From: Jutongia hominis
GTDB lineage: Bacteria; Bacillota; Clostridia; Lachnospirales; Lachnospiraceae
Assembly: GCF_014384965.1 (NCBI RefSeq)
Contig: NZ_JACRSW010000035.1
Location: forward strand, 1-64,000
Direction of reading: 5' to 3'
Length of the DNA: 64,000 bases
Part shown: in pieces, positions 43,447-51,689 of the stretch
Layout: each line of letters opens with the position of its first letter
How positions within the stretch are numbered: the first letter of the stretch is position 1
Notes under the pieces: model-generated
The model's database searches: none
Told to the model about the DNA's origin: nothing
The model's input: only the letters and a program-made list of their open reading frames with translations
Program-made: the position numbers and the translations under genes

Positions 43447-43595
43447 TAGAAGATCAGATCTGAACGGTGTTTCAGAAGTTTTGCACCTTTGACGATTACT
43501 GCTACACCAAAGCAAATACCTGATACGATCATCAAAATACCCATTACAACATTAAACGCACCAACGGATTTCATAGTTTTATATACTTTTTCCAT
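43446..43595 (-). CDS. Small membrane protein translationally coupled to fliB
   Basis: A 49-residue frame starting MEKVYKTMKSVGAF has one hydrophobic helix (about residues 12-36), then KGAKLLKHRSD. GGAGG lies six bases before the ATG. Its TAA shares a base with the ATG of fliB. Codon use and the clear ribosome site indicate a real gene. Similar short proteins with a Lys-rich start and a GAKLL end appear widespread in Lachnospiraceae, from memory. Function unknown. Confidence 0.65.
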   Translation of the reverse strand: MEKVYKTMKSVGAFNVVMGILMIVSGICFGVAVIVKGAKLLKHRSDLIF

Positions 43596-43615
43596 AAACA
43601 GCCTCCATTTTTATA

Positions 43616-44293
43616 CTATTTTACACCATATTCTTCATAATATTTATCAATCGCAGCTTTTAAGGTATCATCAATCAATACTTTTCCCTGGCACTCTTTG
43701 TTATACAGGCATTCCACAACATCTTCCATTGTGACGATCGCATTTGCACCAAAGCCATATTTTTCCTGTATTTCATCTAATGCACTGGCATTCGATGTCA
43801 GACCTCTTTCCATACGATTTAATGAAACCATAAGACCGATGATCTCTACATCACCCTGTGCTTTAATGATTGGGAAAGTTTCCTCGATCGACTTTCCGGA
43901 TGTCGTAACATCTTCAATGATCACAACTTTATCTCCATCCTGAATCTTACTTCCAAGCAGGATTCCGGTATCACCATGGTCCTTGACTTCTTTTCTGTTT
44001 GAACAATAACGGATCTCTTTTCCATACATCTCACTAAAAGCGATCGTTGTTGCTACACTAAGCGGAATTCCTTTGTATGCCGGTCCAAATAATACATCAA
44101 AGTCATCGCCATAATGTTCATGGATCGCTTTTGCATAATACTGACCGAGCTTACGAAGCTGTGCTCCTGTTACATATGCACCTGCATTCATAAAAAATGG
44201 GGATTTTCTTCCACTCTTTAATGTAAAATCACCAAACTTTAATACGTTACTTTCTACCATAAACTCTATAAATTCTTTCTTATATGCTTCCAT
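43616..44293 (-). CDS. pyrE: Orotate phosphoribosyltransferase
   Basis: Converts orotate and PRPP to orotidine monophosphate. The 225-residue protein has the PRPP loop VVIIEDVTTSGKS (about 125-137), FGPAYKGIPL and the flexible loop with RKEVKDHGD. Fifth gene of a pyrC-pyrF-pyrK-pyrD-pyrE operon, 39 bp after pyrD. GGAGG lies rather far (12 bases) from the ATG. Confidence 0.96.
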   Translation of the reverse strand: MEAYKKEFIEFMVESNVLKFGDFTLKSGRKSPFFMNAGAYVTGAQLRKLGQYYAKAIHEHYGDDFDVLFGPAYKGIPLSVATTIAFSEMYGKEIRYCSNRKEVKDHGDTGILLGSKIQDGDKVVIIEDVTTSGKSIEETFPIIKAQGDVEIIGLMVSLNRMERGLTSNASALDEIQEKYGFGANAIVTMEDVVECLYNKECQGKVLIDDTLKAAIDKYYEEYGVK

Positions 44294-44332
44294 CTTAATC
44301 TGTAACCTCCTTATTTTAGGTTTTTTCTATCT

Positions 44333-45235
44333 TTACTCTACACATCCGATCAATTCTTTAATATCTTTTACACCATTCTTTTGCATAAAAGCTTCCATTC
44401 CACGGATCACATCTACGGTTGCTGTCGGATTATGAAAATTAGCTGTACCGATTGAAACCATTGTTGCACCTGCCATGATAAATTCCAAAGCATCTTCTGC
44501 TGTTGCGATCCCCCCCATACCAAGTACCGGGATTGTTACAGCATGTGCTGCCTGATAAACCATACGGACTGCTACCGGCTTTACTGCCGGTCCCGACATA
44601 CCGCCTGTCTTATTTGCCAATGCAAAAGCACGACGGTTGATATCAATCTTCATTCCGGTTAAGGTATTGATCAAAGATATAGCATCCGCTCCGCCTTCCT
44701 GCGCTGCTTTTGCCATAACCGTAATGTCTGTTACATTTGGACTAAGCTTCATGATAACAGGCTGCTTTGCTTTTGCTTTGATCTCTGATGTAATCTTTTC
44801 TACCTGCTTTGGATCCTGACCAAAGGCAATTCCACCGGCTTTGACATTTGGACACGAAATGTTGATCTCTAACAGATCAACATCTTCTTGGCTCAAACGC
44901 TCTACCACTTCTACATAATCCTTTGTTGTTCTTCCACATACATTGACAATAATCTTGGTATCATATTGTTTTAAAAAAGGAATGTCTCTTTTTGCAAATA
45001 CATCAATTCCCGGATTCTGTAAACCGATCGCATTAAGCATGCCGCCATAGGTTTCACATACTCTTGGTGTGGGATTTCCTTCCCATGGGACATTGGCAAC
45101 TCCTTTTGTCGTAACAGCACCTAACTCGTTCAGATCAACAAATTCTGCAAATTCTGCACCCGATCCAAATGTACCGGAAGCTGTTGTTACCGGATTTTTC
45201 ATTTCCACTCCCGCAAAATCAACGGATAAGTTCAT
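44333..45235 (-). CDS. pyrD: Dihydroorotate dehydrogenase, class 1B catalytic subunit
   Basis: Oxidises dihydroorotate to orotate with FMN. The 300-residue barrel carries NISCPNV (catalytic Cys, about 130), the phosphate-binding GMGGIATAEDALEF and GTANFHNP. The adjacent pyrK marks it as the NAD-linked class 1B enzyme, cytoplasmic and working as a PyrD2K2 complex. The start follows AGGAGG and is 11 bp after pyrK. Confidence 0.96.
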   Translation of the reverse strand: MNLSVDFAGVEMKNPVTTASGTFGSGAEFAEFVDLNELGAVTTKGVANVPWEGNPTPRVCETYGGMLNAIGLQNPGIDVFAKRDIPFLKQYDTKIIVNVCGRTTKDYVEVVERLSQEDVDLLEINISCPNVKAGGIAFGQDPKQVEKITSEIKAKAKQPVIMKLSPNVTDITVMAKAAQEGGADAISLINTLTGMKIDINRRAFALANKTGGMSGPAVKPVAVRMVYQAAHAVTIPVLGMGGIATAEDALEFIMAGATMVSIGTANFHNPTATVDVIRGMEAFMQKNGVKDIKELIGCVE

Positions 45236-45246
45236 CTTTTTTCCTC

Positions 45247-46026
45247 CTACAATATAATCTCACGGGCATCAAAAACAGGTCCATCCTTGCATACCCTCTT
45301 GTTATTTACATGGCTGTGGCTGTCTTTTTCTTTGGACTGGCATACACATCCAAGGCAGGCACCGATTCCACATGCCATTTTTTCTTCGAGTGAAACCTGT
45401 GCTAAGATGTCTTTTTCTTCGGCATAGGCTTTAACACCACGAAGCATTGGCATTGGCCCACAGGCATAAAGTGTATCCGCTTCTAATTCTTCTTCGCGGA
45501 TCGCATCTATTACATTTCCTTTTGTTCCAACGCTGCCATCATCTGTTGCGATCACCACTTTGGCATATGGTTCAAATTCTTCTTTTAAGAAAAGATTACT
45601 GTCTCGATATCCTAAAACAACCGTTACATCCTTTTTTAATGCTTTTGCAAGTGCAAGCATAGGAGGAATTCCAATACCGCCACCGATCAAAACATTTTTC
45701 CCTTCTTTTAATGCAAAGCCATTGCCGAGAGGACCGACGATCTCGATCGTATCTCCTGCCTGCATCGTTGAAAATTCTTTGGTTCCCTGACCGGCTATGC
45801 GATATACAACGCGAAGCATACTTTCTTCTTTATTGATCTCACAAATGCTGATTGGTCTTGGAAGCAGACGGCTTCCCTCTTTACAATACATCGAAATAAA
45901 CTGTCCCGGAACTGCTTTACTTGCAACATCCTGTTCTTTCGGAAACTTTAACCACATACTGTAGATTCCGTCTGACAGCATCACCTGACTGTCAACGGTC
46001 GCTGTGCTTTTCATTTTGTCTGCCAT
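45247..46026 (-). CDS. pyrK: Dihydroorotate dehydrogenase electron-transfer subunit
   Basis: Passes electrons from PyrD to NAD through FAD and a [2Fe-2S] cluster. The 259 residues include the FAD site RPISICEI (about 57), nucleotide-binding GGGIGIPPML (about 110) and cluster cysteines CGIGACLGCVC plus a later C in RVCKDGPVF. ATG 46026 follows AGGAGG; an in-frame ATG twelve codons upstream has none. Confidence 0.95.
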   Translation of the reverse strand: MADKMKSTATVDSQVMLSDGIYSMWLKFPKEQDVASKAVPGQFISMYCKEGSRLLPRPISICEINKEESMLRVVYRIAGQGTKEFSTMQAGDTIEIVGPLGNGFALKEGKNVLIGGGIGIPPMLALAKALKKDVTVVLGYRDSNLFLKEEFEPYAKVVIATDDGSVGTKGNVIDAIREEELEADTLYACGPMPMLRGVKAYAEEKDILAQVSLEEKMACGIGACLGCVCQSKEKDSHSHVNNKRVCKDGPVFDAREIIL

Positions 46027-46036
46027 TCTCTTCCTC

Positions 46037-46954
46037 CTATAATACACTGTTAATATCTTCAATCATATCAACAACAGCCTGACGAGAAGCATCTGCATAA
46101 TTTGCTTCACCGTATTTTGCATAGGTGTCTTTCTTATAAGCAGCAATGATTCCTCTTGAAGAATTTACGATCGCACCCAGTCCATCGCTGTTAAAATATG
46201 GAGCAAGATCTTTTGCGGTACCACCCTGTGCGCCATACCCCGGCACAAGAATATATGTCTTTGGCATGATCTTACGAAGAACCTTGCCCATCTCAGGATA
46301 CGTTGCACCTACTACACAACCGACATAACTGTAAGTATCTCCCATGCACTCTTCTCCCCACTGTGCGACCTTTTCACCGACTAATTCATACAAAGGCTTG
46401 CCATCAATCTTTTGATCCTGAAATTCCCCACTTGATGGGTTTGAAGTCTTAACTAATACAAAGATTCCTTTCTTTTCTTCCTTACAAACATCCAGAAACG
46501 GATTGATACCGTCACTTCCCAGATATGGATTAACCGTTGCAAAGTCTTCATCAAATCCATAATAGGATTTACTTCCAACCTGTACTTTTCCAAGATGACC
46601 GACTGCATATGCAGCAGAAGTTGATCCGATATCGCCTCTCTTGACATCACCGATCACAATCAGACCTTTTTCTTTACAATAATCCACTGTTTTCTTAAAG
46701 GCTGCCATTCCCGGAAGACCAAACTGCTCATACATGGCGATCTGTGGCTTTACTGCCGGAATCAGGTCGTATGTTGCATCTACGATCCCTTTATTAAACT
46801 GCCAGATTGCTTCGGCAGCACCTTCTAAGGTTTCACCATATTCTTCGAAAGCAGCTTTTTGAATCTGCTGCGGTACATAATTTAACATAGGATCTAATCC
46901 TACAACGATCGGTGCATTTTTCTTTTTAATTTCTTCTACTAACTTATTGATCAT
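46037..46954 (-). CDS. pyrF: Orotidine 5'-phosphate decarboxylase, type 2
   Basis: Final step to UMP. At 305 residues it is the longer type 2 form; VVGLDPML opens the barrel and the catalytic motif is VIGDVKRGDIGSTS (about 90). GYGAQGGTA near the C-terminus binds phosphate. It lies 10 bp before pyrK and 80 bp after pyrC. Confidence 0.95.
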   Translation of the reverse strand: MINKLVEEIKKKNAPIVVGLDPMLNYVPQQIQKAAFEEYGETLEGAAEAIWQFNKGIVDATYDLIPAVKPQIAMYEQFGLPGMAAFKKTVDYCKEKGLIVIGDVKRGDIGSTSAAYAVGHLGKVQVGSKSYYGFDEDFATVNPYLGSDGINPFLDVCKEEKKGIFVLVKTSNPSSGEFQDQKIDGKPLYELVGEKVAQWGEECMGDTYSYVGCVVGATYPEMGKVLRKIMPKTYILVPGYGAQGGTAKDLAPYFNSDGLGAIVNSSRGIIAAYKKDTYAKYGEANYADASRQAVVDMIEDINSVL

Positions 46955-47034
46955 CTCTGATTTCCACCTTTCTTCGTATGAATATCTGTTTTCTATCCTG
47001 TTTTTCTTATCTGTTCCATATTCTATGAAAATAC

Positions 47035-48321
47035 TTATTTTTCACTTTCGAACTGATATACGATCTTTCCGTCTACGATCGTTGTCTCTATCCGTCCGTA
47101 TACTTTCTTTCCTTCAAATGGTGTATTCTTTCCTTTTGAAAAGAAATCGTTTGTGTCGATCGCATATTCGGTTGACAGATCTGCAATAATAACATCGGCT
47201 GTTCTGCCCTGTGCTAAATTTCCTTTATCAATATGCAAAATCTTTGCCGGATTTACACTCATTTTTTCTACAAGCTGTGACAAAGTCAGGTATCCTTTTT
47301 TTACTAATTCGGTATATCCTAATGCAAAAGAATTTTCAATACCGACAATACCAAATGGTGCTTTTTTCATCGACTGGTTCTTTTCTTTGGCTCCATGTGG
47401 TGCATGATCGGTCGAGATTGCATCCATAATGCCATCGCGGAGTGCCCCTCTTAATGCTTCTACATCTTCTTTGCTTCTAAGAGGCGGATTCATCTTAAAT
47501 CTGCCATGATCCTCTGTGATCTGGTCATCTGACATCGTAAAATGATGCGGACAGACTTCTCCGGTTACTGAAAGTCCCTGTTCTTTTGCCATTTTGATCA
47601 AAACAGCACTGTCTTTTGTCGAACAATGGCACAAATGAAGCTGACAGCCTGCTTCCTTACTCATAATAATATCTCTTGCCACGATCACATCTTCTACCGC
47701 ATTGGTGATACCCGGAAGTCCTAATTCTTTTGCTTTTGCACCTGCATTCATGACTCCGCCATCGACTAAGCTTTTATCTTCACAATGCGAAAACATCGGA
47801 ATATTACATTCTGCTGCTTTCCATAATGCTTTGCGAAAGACCAGTGTATCCATGACAGATTTACCGTCTTCACTTAATGCAACGGCTCCGGCTTCTTTCA
47901 TAGCAGCAATATCAGTTAATTCTTTACCCTCCTGACCGATCGTAACAGCTCCGATCGGAAGAACGTGTACTGGTGCGTCTTTTGCTCTTTTTAAAAGATC
48001 TTTGATCCGCTCGGCACTGTCGATTACCGGCTTTGTGTTTGGCATCGGACAGATTGAGGTTACACCACCATGTGCTGCTGCTTTTGTTCCGGTTTCAATA
48101 GTTTCCTTGTACTCAAAGCCCGGTTCTCTTAAATGCACATGAAGATCGATCAGTCCAGGCATTACATATTTTCCGGCCGCATCAATCACCTGTGCTTCGT
48201 TATCCGTGATATTTGCAGCAACCTTTGCTATCTTATCGTCCTGTATCAAAATATCGCAAACTTCATCTTTTTGGTTTGCCGGATCGACCAGATGCCCATT
48301 TTTAATCAAAATTGCAGACAT
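47035..48321 (-). CDS. pyrC: Dihydroorotase
   Basis: Cyclises carbamoyl-aspartate to dihydroorotate. The 428-residue class I enzyme shows the metal ligands DLHVHLREPG (about 58), MFSHCED (about 175), HLCHCST (about 230) and STDHAPHG (about 300). ATG 48321 follows GGAGGG; the frame is open 26 codons further. First gene of the pyr operon here. Aspartate transcarbamylase and the regulator PyrR are not in the window. Confidence 0.95.
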   Translation of the reverse strand: MSAILIKNGHLVDPANQKDEVCDILIQDDKIAKVAANITDNEAQVIDAAGKYVMPGLIDLHVHLREPGFEYKETIETGTKAAAHGGVTSICPMPNTKPVIDSAERIKDLLKRAKDAPVHVLPIGAVTIGQEGKELTDIAAMKEAGAVALSEDGKSVMDTLVFRKALWKAAECNIPMFSHCEDKSLVDGGVMNAGAKAKELGLPGITNAVEDVIVARDIIMSKEAGCQLHLCHCSTKDSAVLIKMAKEQGLSVTGEVCPHHFTMSDDQITEDHGRFKMNPPLRSKEDVEALRGALRDGIMDAISTDHAPHGAKEKNQSMKKAPFGIVGIENSFALGYTELVKKGYLTLSQLVEKMSVNPAKILHIDKGNLAQGRTADVIIADLSTEYAIDTNDFFSKGKNTPFEGKKVYGRIETTIVDGKIVYQFESEK

Positions 48322-48370
48322 TTTATCCCTCCTGTTTTCTTTTTTTTGCACAGCCCTATACATACAGAGA

Positions 48371-48397
48371 GCACCTGTCAACCAAATTGACAGATGC
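48371..48397. other. Hairpin between the Nudix gene and pyrC
   Basis: An 11-bp stem with one G-T type mismatch (48371-48381 with 48387-48397, loop five). On the reverse strand it sits 50 bases before pyrC and just after the Nudix stop without a T-run. On the + strand it is followed by TTTTT. It could be a read-through terminator or a leader element; no PyrR-binding consensus is seen. Confidence 0.4.
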
Positions 48398-48404
48398 ACC
48401 CTTT

Positions 48405-48815
48405 TTAATATAATTCTGCATTCTTAAGATCTTCGATCATTCTCTTGTTATTTATATAATCTTCAATCTCATCCGCCTCGATCCACTTTGCGTTGTTTAG
48501 GTCCTCCGATAAGACAACCGTATCTTCATCCATGTCCGTAAGGCAAAGATAAGAAAGTCCGAGATTACATTCTGAACCGATCATAAAAGTCCATGTATAC
48601 AAAATCCGGTCAACAACAGAAGTAAGCCCTGTCTGCTCTTGAATAATGCGTACAACAGCAGCATCGGGAGATTCTCCGAATTCTGCTTCGCCATCTACAA
48701 ATTCCCACTGGTAAGGATCTACAATATTGTCATCATACCATTTTTCGACAATAAGAAACTTATTGTCTTTTTGTACAATTCCCTTTACCAAAATTCGATA
48801 TCTGTTATTTGCCAT
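48405..48815 (-). CDS. Nudix-fold protein with altered Nudix box
   Basis: A 136-residue Nudix fold. The box reads GEAEFGESPDAAVVRIIQEQ followed by TGL; the family pattern is GX5EX7REUXEEXGU. The Gly, first Glu, Arg and Gly are kept, but the Glu after Arg is Ile and the second Glu of the EE pair is Gln, so metal binding may be weak. It may be a poor hydrolase or a sensor. It lies between asd and pyrC, 40 bp after asd. Confidence 0.8.
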   Translation of the reverse strand: MANNRYRILVKGIVQKDNKFLIVEKWYDDNIVDPYQWEFVDGEAEFGESPDAAVVRIIQEQTGLTSVVDRILYTWTFMIGSECNLGLSYLCLTDMDEDTVVLSEDLNNAKWIEADEIEDYINNKRMIEDLKNAELY

Positions 48816-48854
48816 ATATCCAATCCCCCTTATGAGCTTTTTCCTGTCTGTTTC

Positions 48855-49952
48855 TTATTTTGCAGTGATGTATTTCTTTGCTGTAAGAAGCTCTGCTGTT
48901 AGCAATGCACCACCGGCAGCACCACGAACTGTATTATGAGAAAGACCAACAAACTTGTAATCAAAAACAGTATCTTCTCTTAATCTTCCCATAGAAACAC
49001 CAAAGCCATTTTCAAAATCCACATCCAATGCAACCTGTGGACGGTCATCTTCTTCTAAATACTGAATGAACTGCTTTGGAGCACTAGGAAGTTCTAATTC
49101 CTGTGGAAGTCCTTTAAATTCTCTCCATACTTTAATGATCTGCTCTTTCGTTGGCTTCTTACCTTCTTCAAAAGTAACAAATACAGCGGCTGTATGACCA
49201 TCTAATACAGGTACACGGATACACTGTGTTGTAATAACAGGACTGTCTGCTTTTACGATCTCGCCATTTTCAACATGTCCCCAGATACGGAGTGGTTCCT
49301 GCTCACTCTTTTCTTCTTCACCGCCAATAAACGGGATGATATTGTGTTCCATCTCCGGCCAGTCCTTAAATGTCTTACCCGCACCTGAGATTGCCTGATA
49401 TGTTGTAGCAACAACTGTCTTAGGTTCAAATCCTGCTTTCTTTAATGCGGTTAATGCAGGTGTATAACTCTGGATTGAGCAGTTTGGTTTGACAGCGACA
49501 AAACCTCTTGTTGTTCCAAGACGTTTCTTCTGTGCTTCAATAACTTCAAAATGCTCCGGGTTTAACTCAGGCACTACCATTGGGACATCCGGTGTCCATC
49601 TATGCGCACTATTGTTGGAAACAACTGGAGTTTCGGTTTTTGCGTATTCTTCTTCGATCTTTTTGATCTCGTCCTTTGTCATGTCCACGGCACTAAATAC
49701 AAAGTCTACGCCGGCAGCAACTTCTTTTACATTGCTCACATCCTGTACAACAATCTTCTTTACCTTTTCCGGCATAGGAGTTGTCATTTTCCAGCGTCCG
49801 CCAATTGCTTCTTCATAAGTCTTGCCTGCACTACGTGGGCTTGCAGCAATTGCAACTACTTCAAACCAAGGATGATTCTCTAATAATGAAATAAATCTCT
49901 GTCCTACCATTCCGGTACCACCAAGGATACCAACTTTTAACTTCTTGTCCAT
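48855..49952 (-). CDS. asd: Aspartate-semialdehyde dehydrogenase
   Basis: Makes aspartate semialdehyde from aspartyl phosphate for lysine, threonine, methionine and wall diaminopimelate. The 365-residue protein has GGTGMVGQRF (NADP loop), the catalytic Cys in KPNCSIQSY (about 155) and the active His region CIRVPVLDGHTA (about 243). Its length and sequence fit the archaeal/fungal-type branch found in many Clostridia. GGAGG precedes the ATG. Confidence 0.95.
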   Translation of the reverse strand: MDKKLKVGILGGTGMVGQRFISLLENHPWFEVVAIAASPRSAGKTYEEAIGGRWKMTTPMPEKVKKIVVQDVSNVKEVAAGVDFVFSAVDMTKDEIKKIEEEYAKTETPVVSNNSAHRWTPDVPMVVPELNPEHFEVIEAQKKRLGTTRGFVAVKPNCSIQSYTPALTALKKAGFEPKTVVATTYQAISGAGKTFKDWPEMEHNIIPFIGGEEEKSEQEPLRIWGHVENGEIVKADSPVITTQCIRVPVLDGHTAAVFVTFEEGKKPTKEQIIKVWREFKGLPQELELPSAPKQFIQYLEEDDRPQVALDVDFENGFGVSMGRLREDTVFDYKFVGLSHNTVRGAAGGALLTAELLTAKKYITAK

Positions 49953-50034
49953 ATTTCCTCCATAGTCGTTTTCTTACCGTTTATTCCGGCTTTATTTCTG
50001 CTGTGATTCTTTCGAACCAGCATATTAATAACTA

Positions 50035-50063
50035 ATTTTACACCATTCCAGAAAAGAAGTCAA
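50035..50063 (-). promoter_or_regulatory. Promoter of asd
   Basis: TTGACT (50058-50063) and TAAAAT (50035-50040), reverse strand, spacer 17, 82 bases before the asd ATG. The rest of the 49953-50246 gap is AT-rich with no T-box or other recognised leader for hisS. Confidence 0.6.
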
Positions 50064-50246
50064 AATTTTCTTTTCGTTTTCTGACGCTTTCGCTTTCTAT
50101 TCCATTTCTGTTGACAATCTGACTTTCTTTTTCCTTGCTGAATACAGTAAATTATGATAAAGTAAATATGTTTAGGCTTTATTTTACGATAAACAGAGAC
50201 AAACCATGAAAATTTGTAATCTTATGAACAGGAAAGGATGACATAT

Positions 50247-51491
50247 ATGAAATCAACTCCAGTAAAAGGAACGAAAGACTATTTACCACAGGAAGCAGCC
50301 ATTCGCGATTATTTACAAAATGCGATCTTAGAAACCTATCAGAATGCCGGTTTTTCCCGCATTACAACCCCGATCATCGAAGATGCCGTCAACTTAGATA
50401 AAAGTGAAGGTGGCGAAAACTTAAATCTGATCTTTAAGATATTAAAGCGTGGACAAAAGCTTTCATCGGCTCTTGCATCAGGAAATGCCGATGAAAAATC
50501 ATTATCCGATATGGGACTGCGCTACGATCTGACGCTTCCGCTTTCCCGCTACTTTGCAAATAACAGAAACGATCTGCTGACTCCGTTTAAAGTCATCCAG
50601 ATGGATCGTGTATATCGTGCAGAGCGTCCGCAAAAAGGCCGTCTTCGTGAATTTATGCAATGTGATATCGATATTATCGGTAATCCATCTTCTGACGCTG
50701 AAGTTGATCTGATCCTTACTACAACAAAAGCACTTAAAAAGATCGGTATTTCTGATTTCACGGTTAAGATCAATGACCGTCGTATCTTAAAAAGTATCTT
50801 TGCCTATGCAGGATTTGAGGAAAGCGATAATGAGAAATTAGCGATCATCTTTGATAAACTTGATAAGATCGGTATTGCCGGTGTCAAAGCAGAACTGACA
50901 GAGGCAGAATTTTCACAGAATGCGATAGATAAATTTATCTCTCTTTTTGAAAGCGGCTCTCTTGATCTGGATTCCGTTGCCAAGGTTTGTGATGCAGAAT
51001 ATGTAACAAGTCTGAAATATATCATGGATACAGTAAAGAAAGTTTCGAATGACACGATCGCAATTACTTTTACACCTTCTTTGGTACGTGGTCAGGGATA
51101 TTACACCGGTACGATCTTTGAAGTCGAAGCCAAAGGATACAGTGGTGCTGTTGCCGGTGGCGGACGTTATGACAATCTGATCGGTAAGTTCTTAAATGAA
51201 GATATTCCTGCTGTCGGATTTTCGATCGGTTTTGAACGAATTTTTGGTATCTTAATAGAACAGGGATATACGATTCCGGGACAGAAAAAGCGCATTGCGG
51301 TCTTCTATGATCCTGATACTTTTGCCGATGCCCTGGTTTACGCAGAATCTCTCCGTAACGAATATATGGTTTCTGTATTTGCCCGTCCAAAGAAACTCGG
51401 AAAGTTCTTAAATAAATTAGAAGCACAAAACTTTGCCGGTTTTGCTGTATATGGACAGGACGATGGTATAAAACTATTTGATGCAAACTAA
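50247..51491 (+). CDS. hisS: Histidyl-tRNA synthetase, short form
   Basis: The 414-residue class II core is clear: GTKDYLPQ, LRYDLTLPLSRY, RVYRAERPQKGRLREFMQCD (motif 2, about 120), LVRGQGYYTG (HisA loop with the catalytic Arg) and GGGRYDNL. The C-terminal anticodon domain is only about 65 residues and lacks the usual last strands with the KxxxxGEQ-type end. HisZ, the ATP-PRT regulatory paralogue, is the alternative, but the retained Arg and RLREFMQ motif favour a synthetase. ATG 50247 is preferred over one nine bases upstream, which overlaps the AAAGG site. Confidence 0.8.
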   Translation: MKSTPVKGTKDYLPQEAAIRDYLQNAILETYQNAGFSRITTPIIEDAVNLDKSEGGENLNLIFKILKRGQKLSSALASGNADEKSLSDMGLRYDLTLPLSRYFANNRNDLLTPFKVIQMDRVYRAERPQKGRLREFMQCDIDIIGNPSSDAEVDLILTTTKALKKIGISDFTVKINDRRILKSIFAYAGFEESDNEKLAIIFDKLDKIGIAGVKAELTEAEFSQNAIDKFISLFESGSLDLDSVAKVCDAEYVTSLKYIMDTVKKVSNDTIAITFTPSLVRGQGYYTGTIFEVEAKGYSGAVAGGGRYDNLIGKFLNEDIPAVGFSIGFERIFGILIEQGYTIPGQKKRIAVFYDPDTFADALVYAESLRNEYMVSVFARPKKLGKFLNKLEAQNFAGFAVYGQDDGIKLFDAN

Positions 51492-51507
51492 GATAAAAAA
51501 TGAAAAG

Positions 51508-51591
51508 AAAAAACATCCTGCATTTTGATATGTACTATTATCGCCGGATATCACAGATTCCGGGTACCTATCTTTTAGCAGGATGTTTTTT
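51508..51591 (+). terminator. Terminator of hisS with extended inner structure
   Basis: The outer stem (51508-51521 with 51578-51591) ends in six T on the + strand. The 56-base interior can form two further stems (CCGGA/TCCGG and GTAC-based), so this is a branched rather than simple hairpin. It also suits the convergent amylase transcript. Confidence 0.85.
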
Positions 51592-51689
51592 ATCAGATAC
51601 GATTAGTATCGTTTCATGGTTATTCTAGAAAATTTCTCTAGTATGCAAGATTTTTTTACTGATCTGACGCAACAATGTTACCGTCTTTT

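Noticed and set aside
48322-48404. PyrR-type attenuator before pyrC
   Set aside because: The only hairpin lacks the conserved PyrR-binding loop and a following T-run on the coding strand.
50064-50246. T-box leader for hisS
   Set aside because: No T-box consensus (AGGGTGG-like core) or antiterminator is visible.
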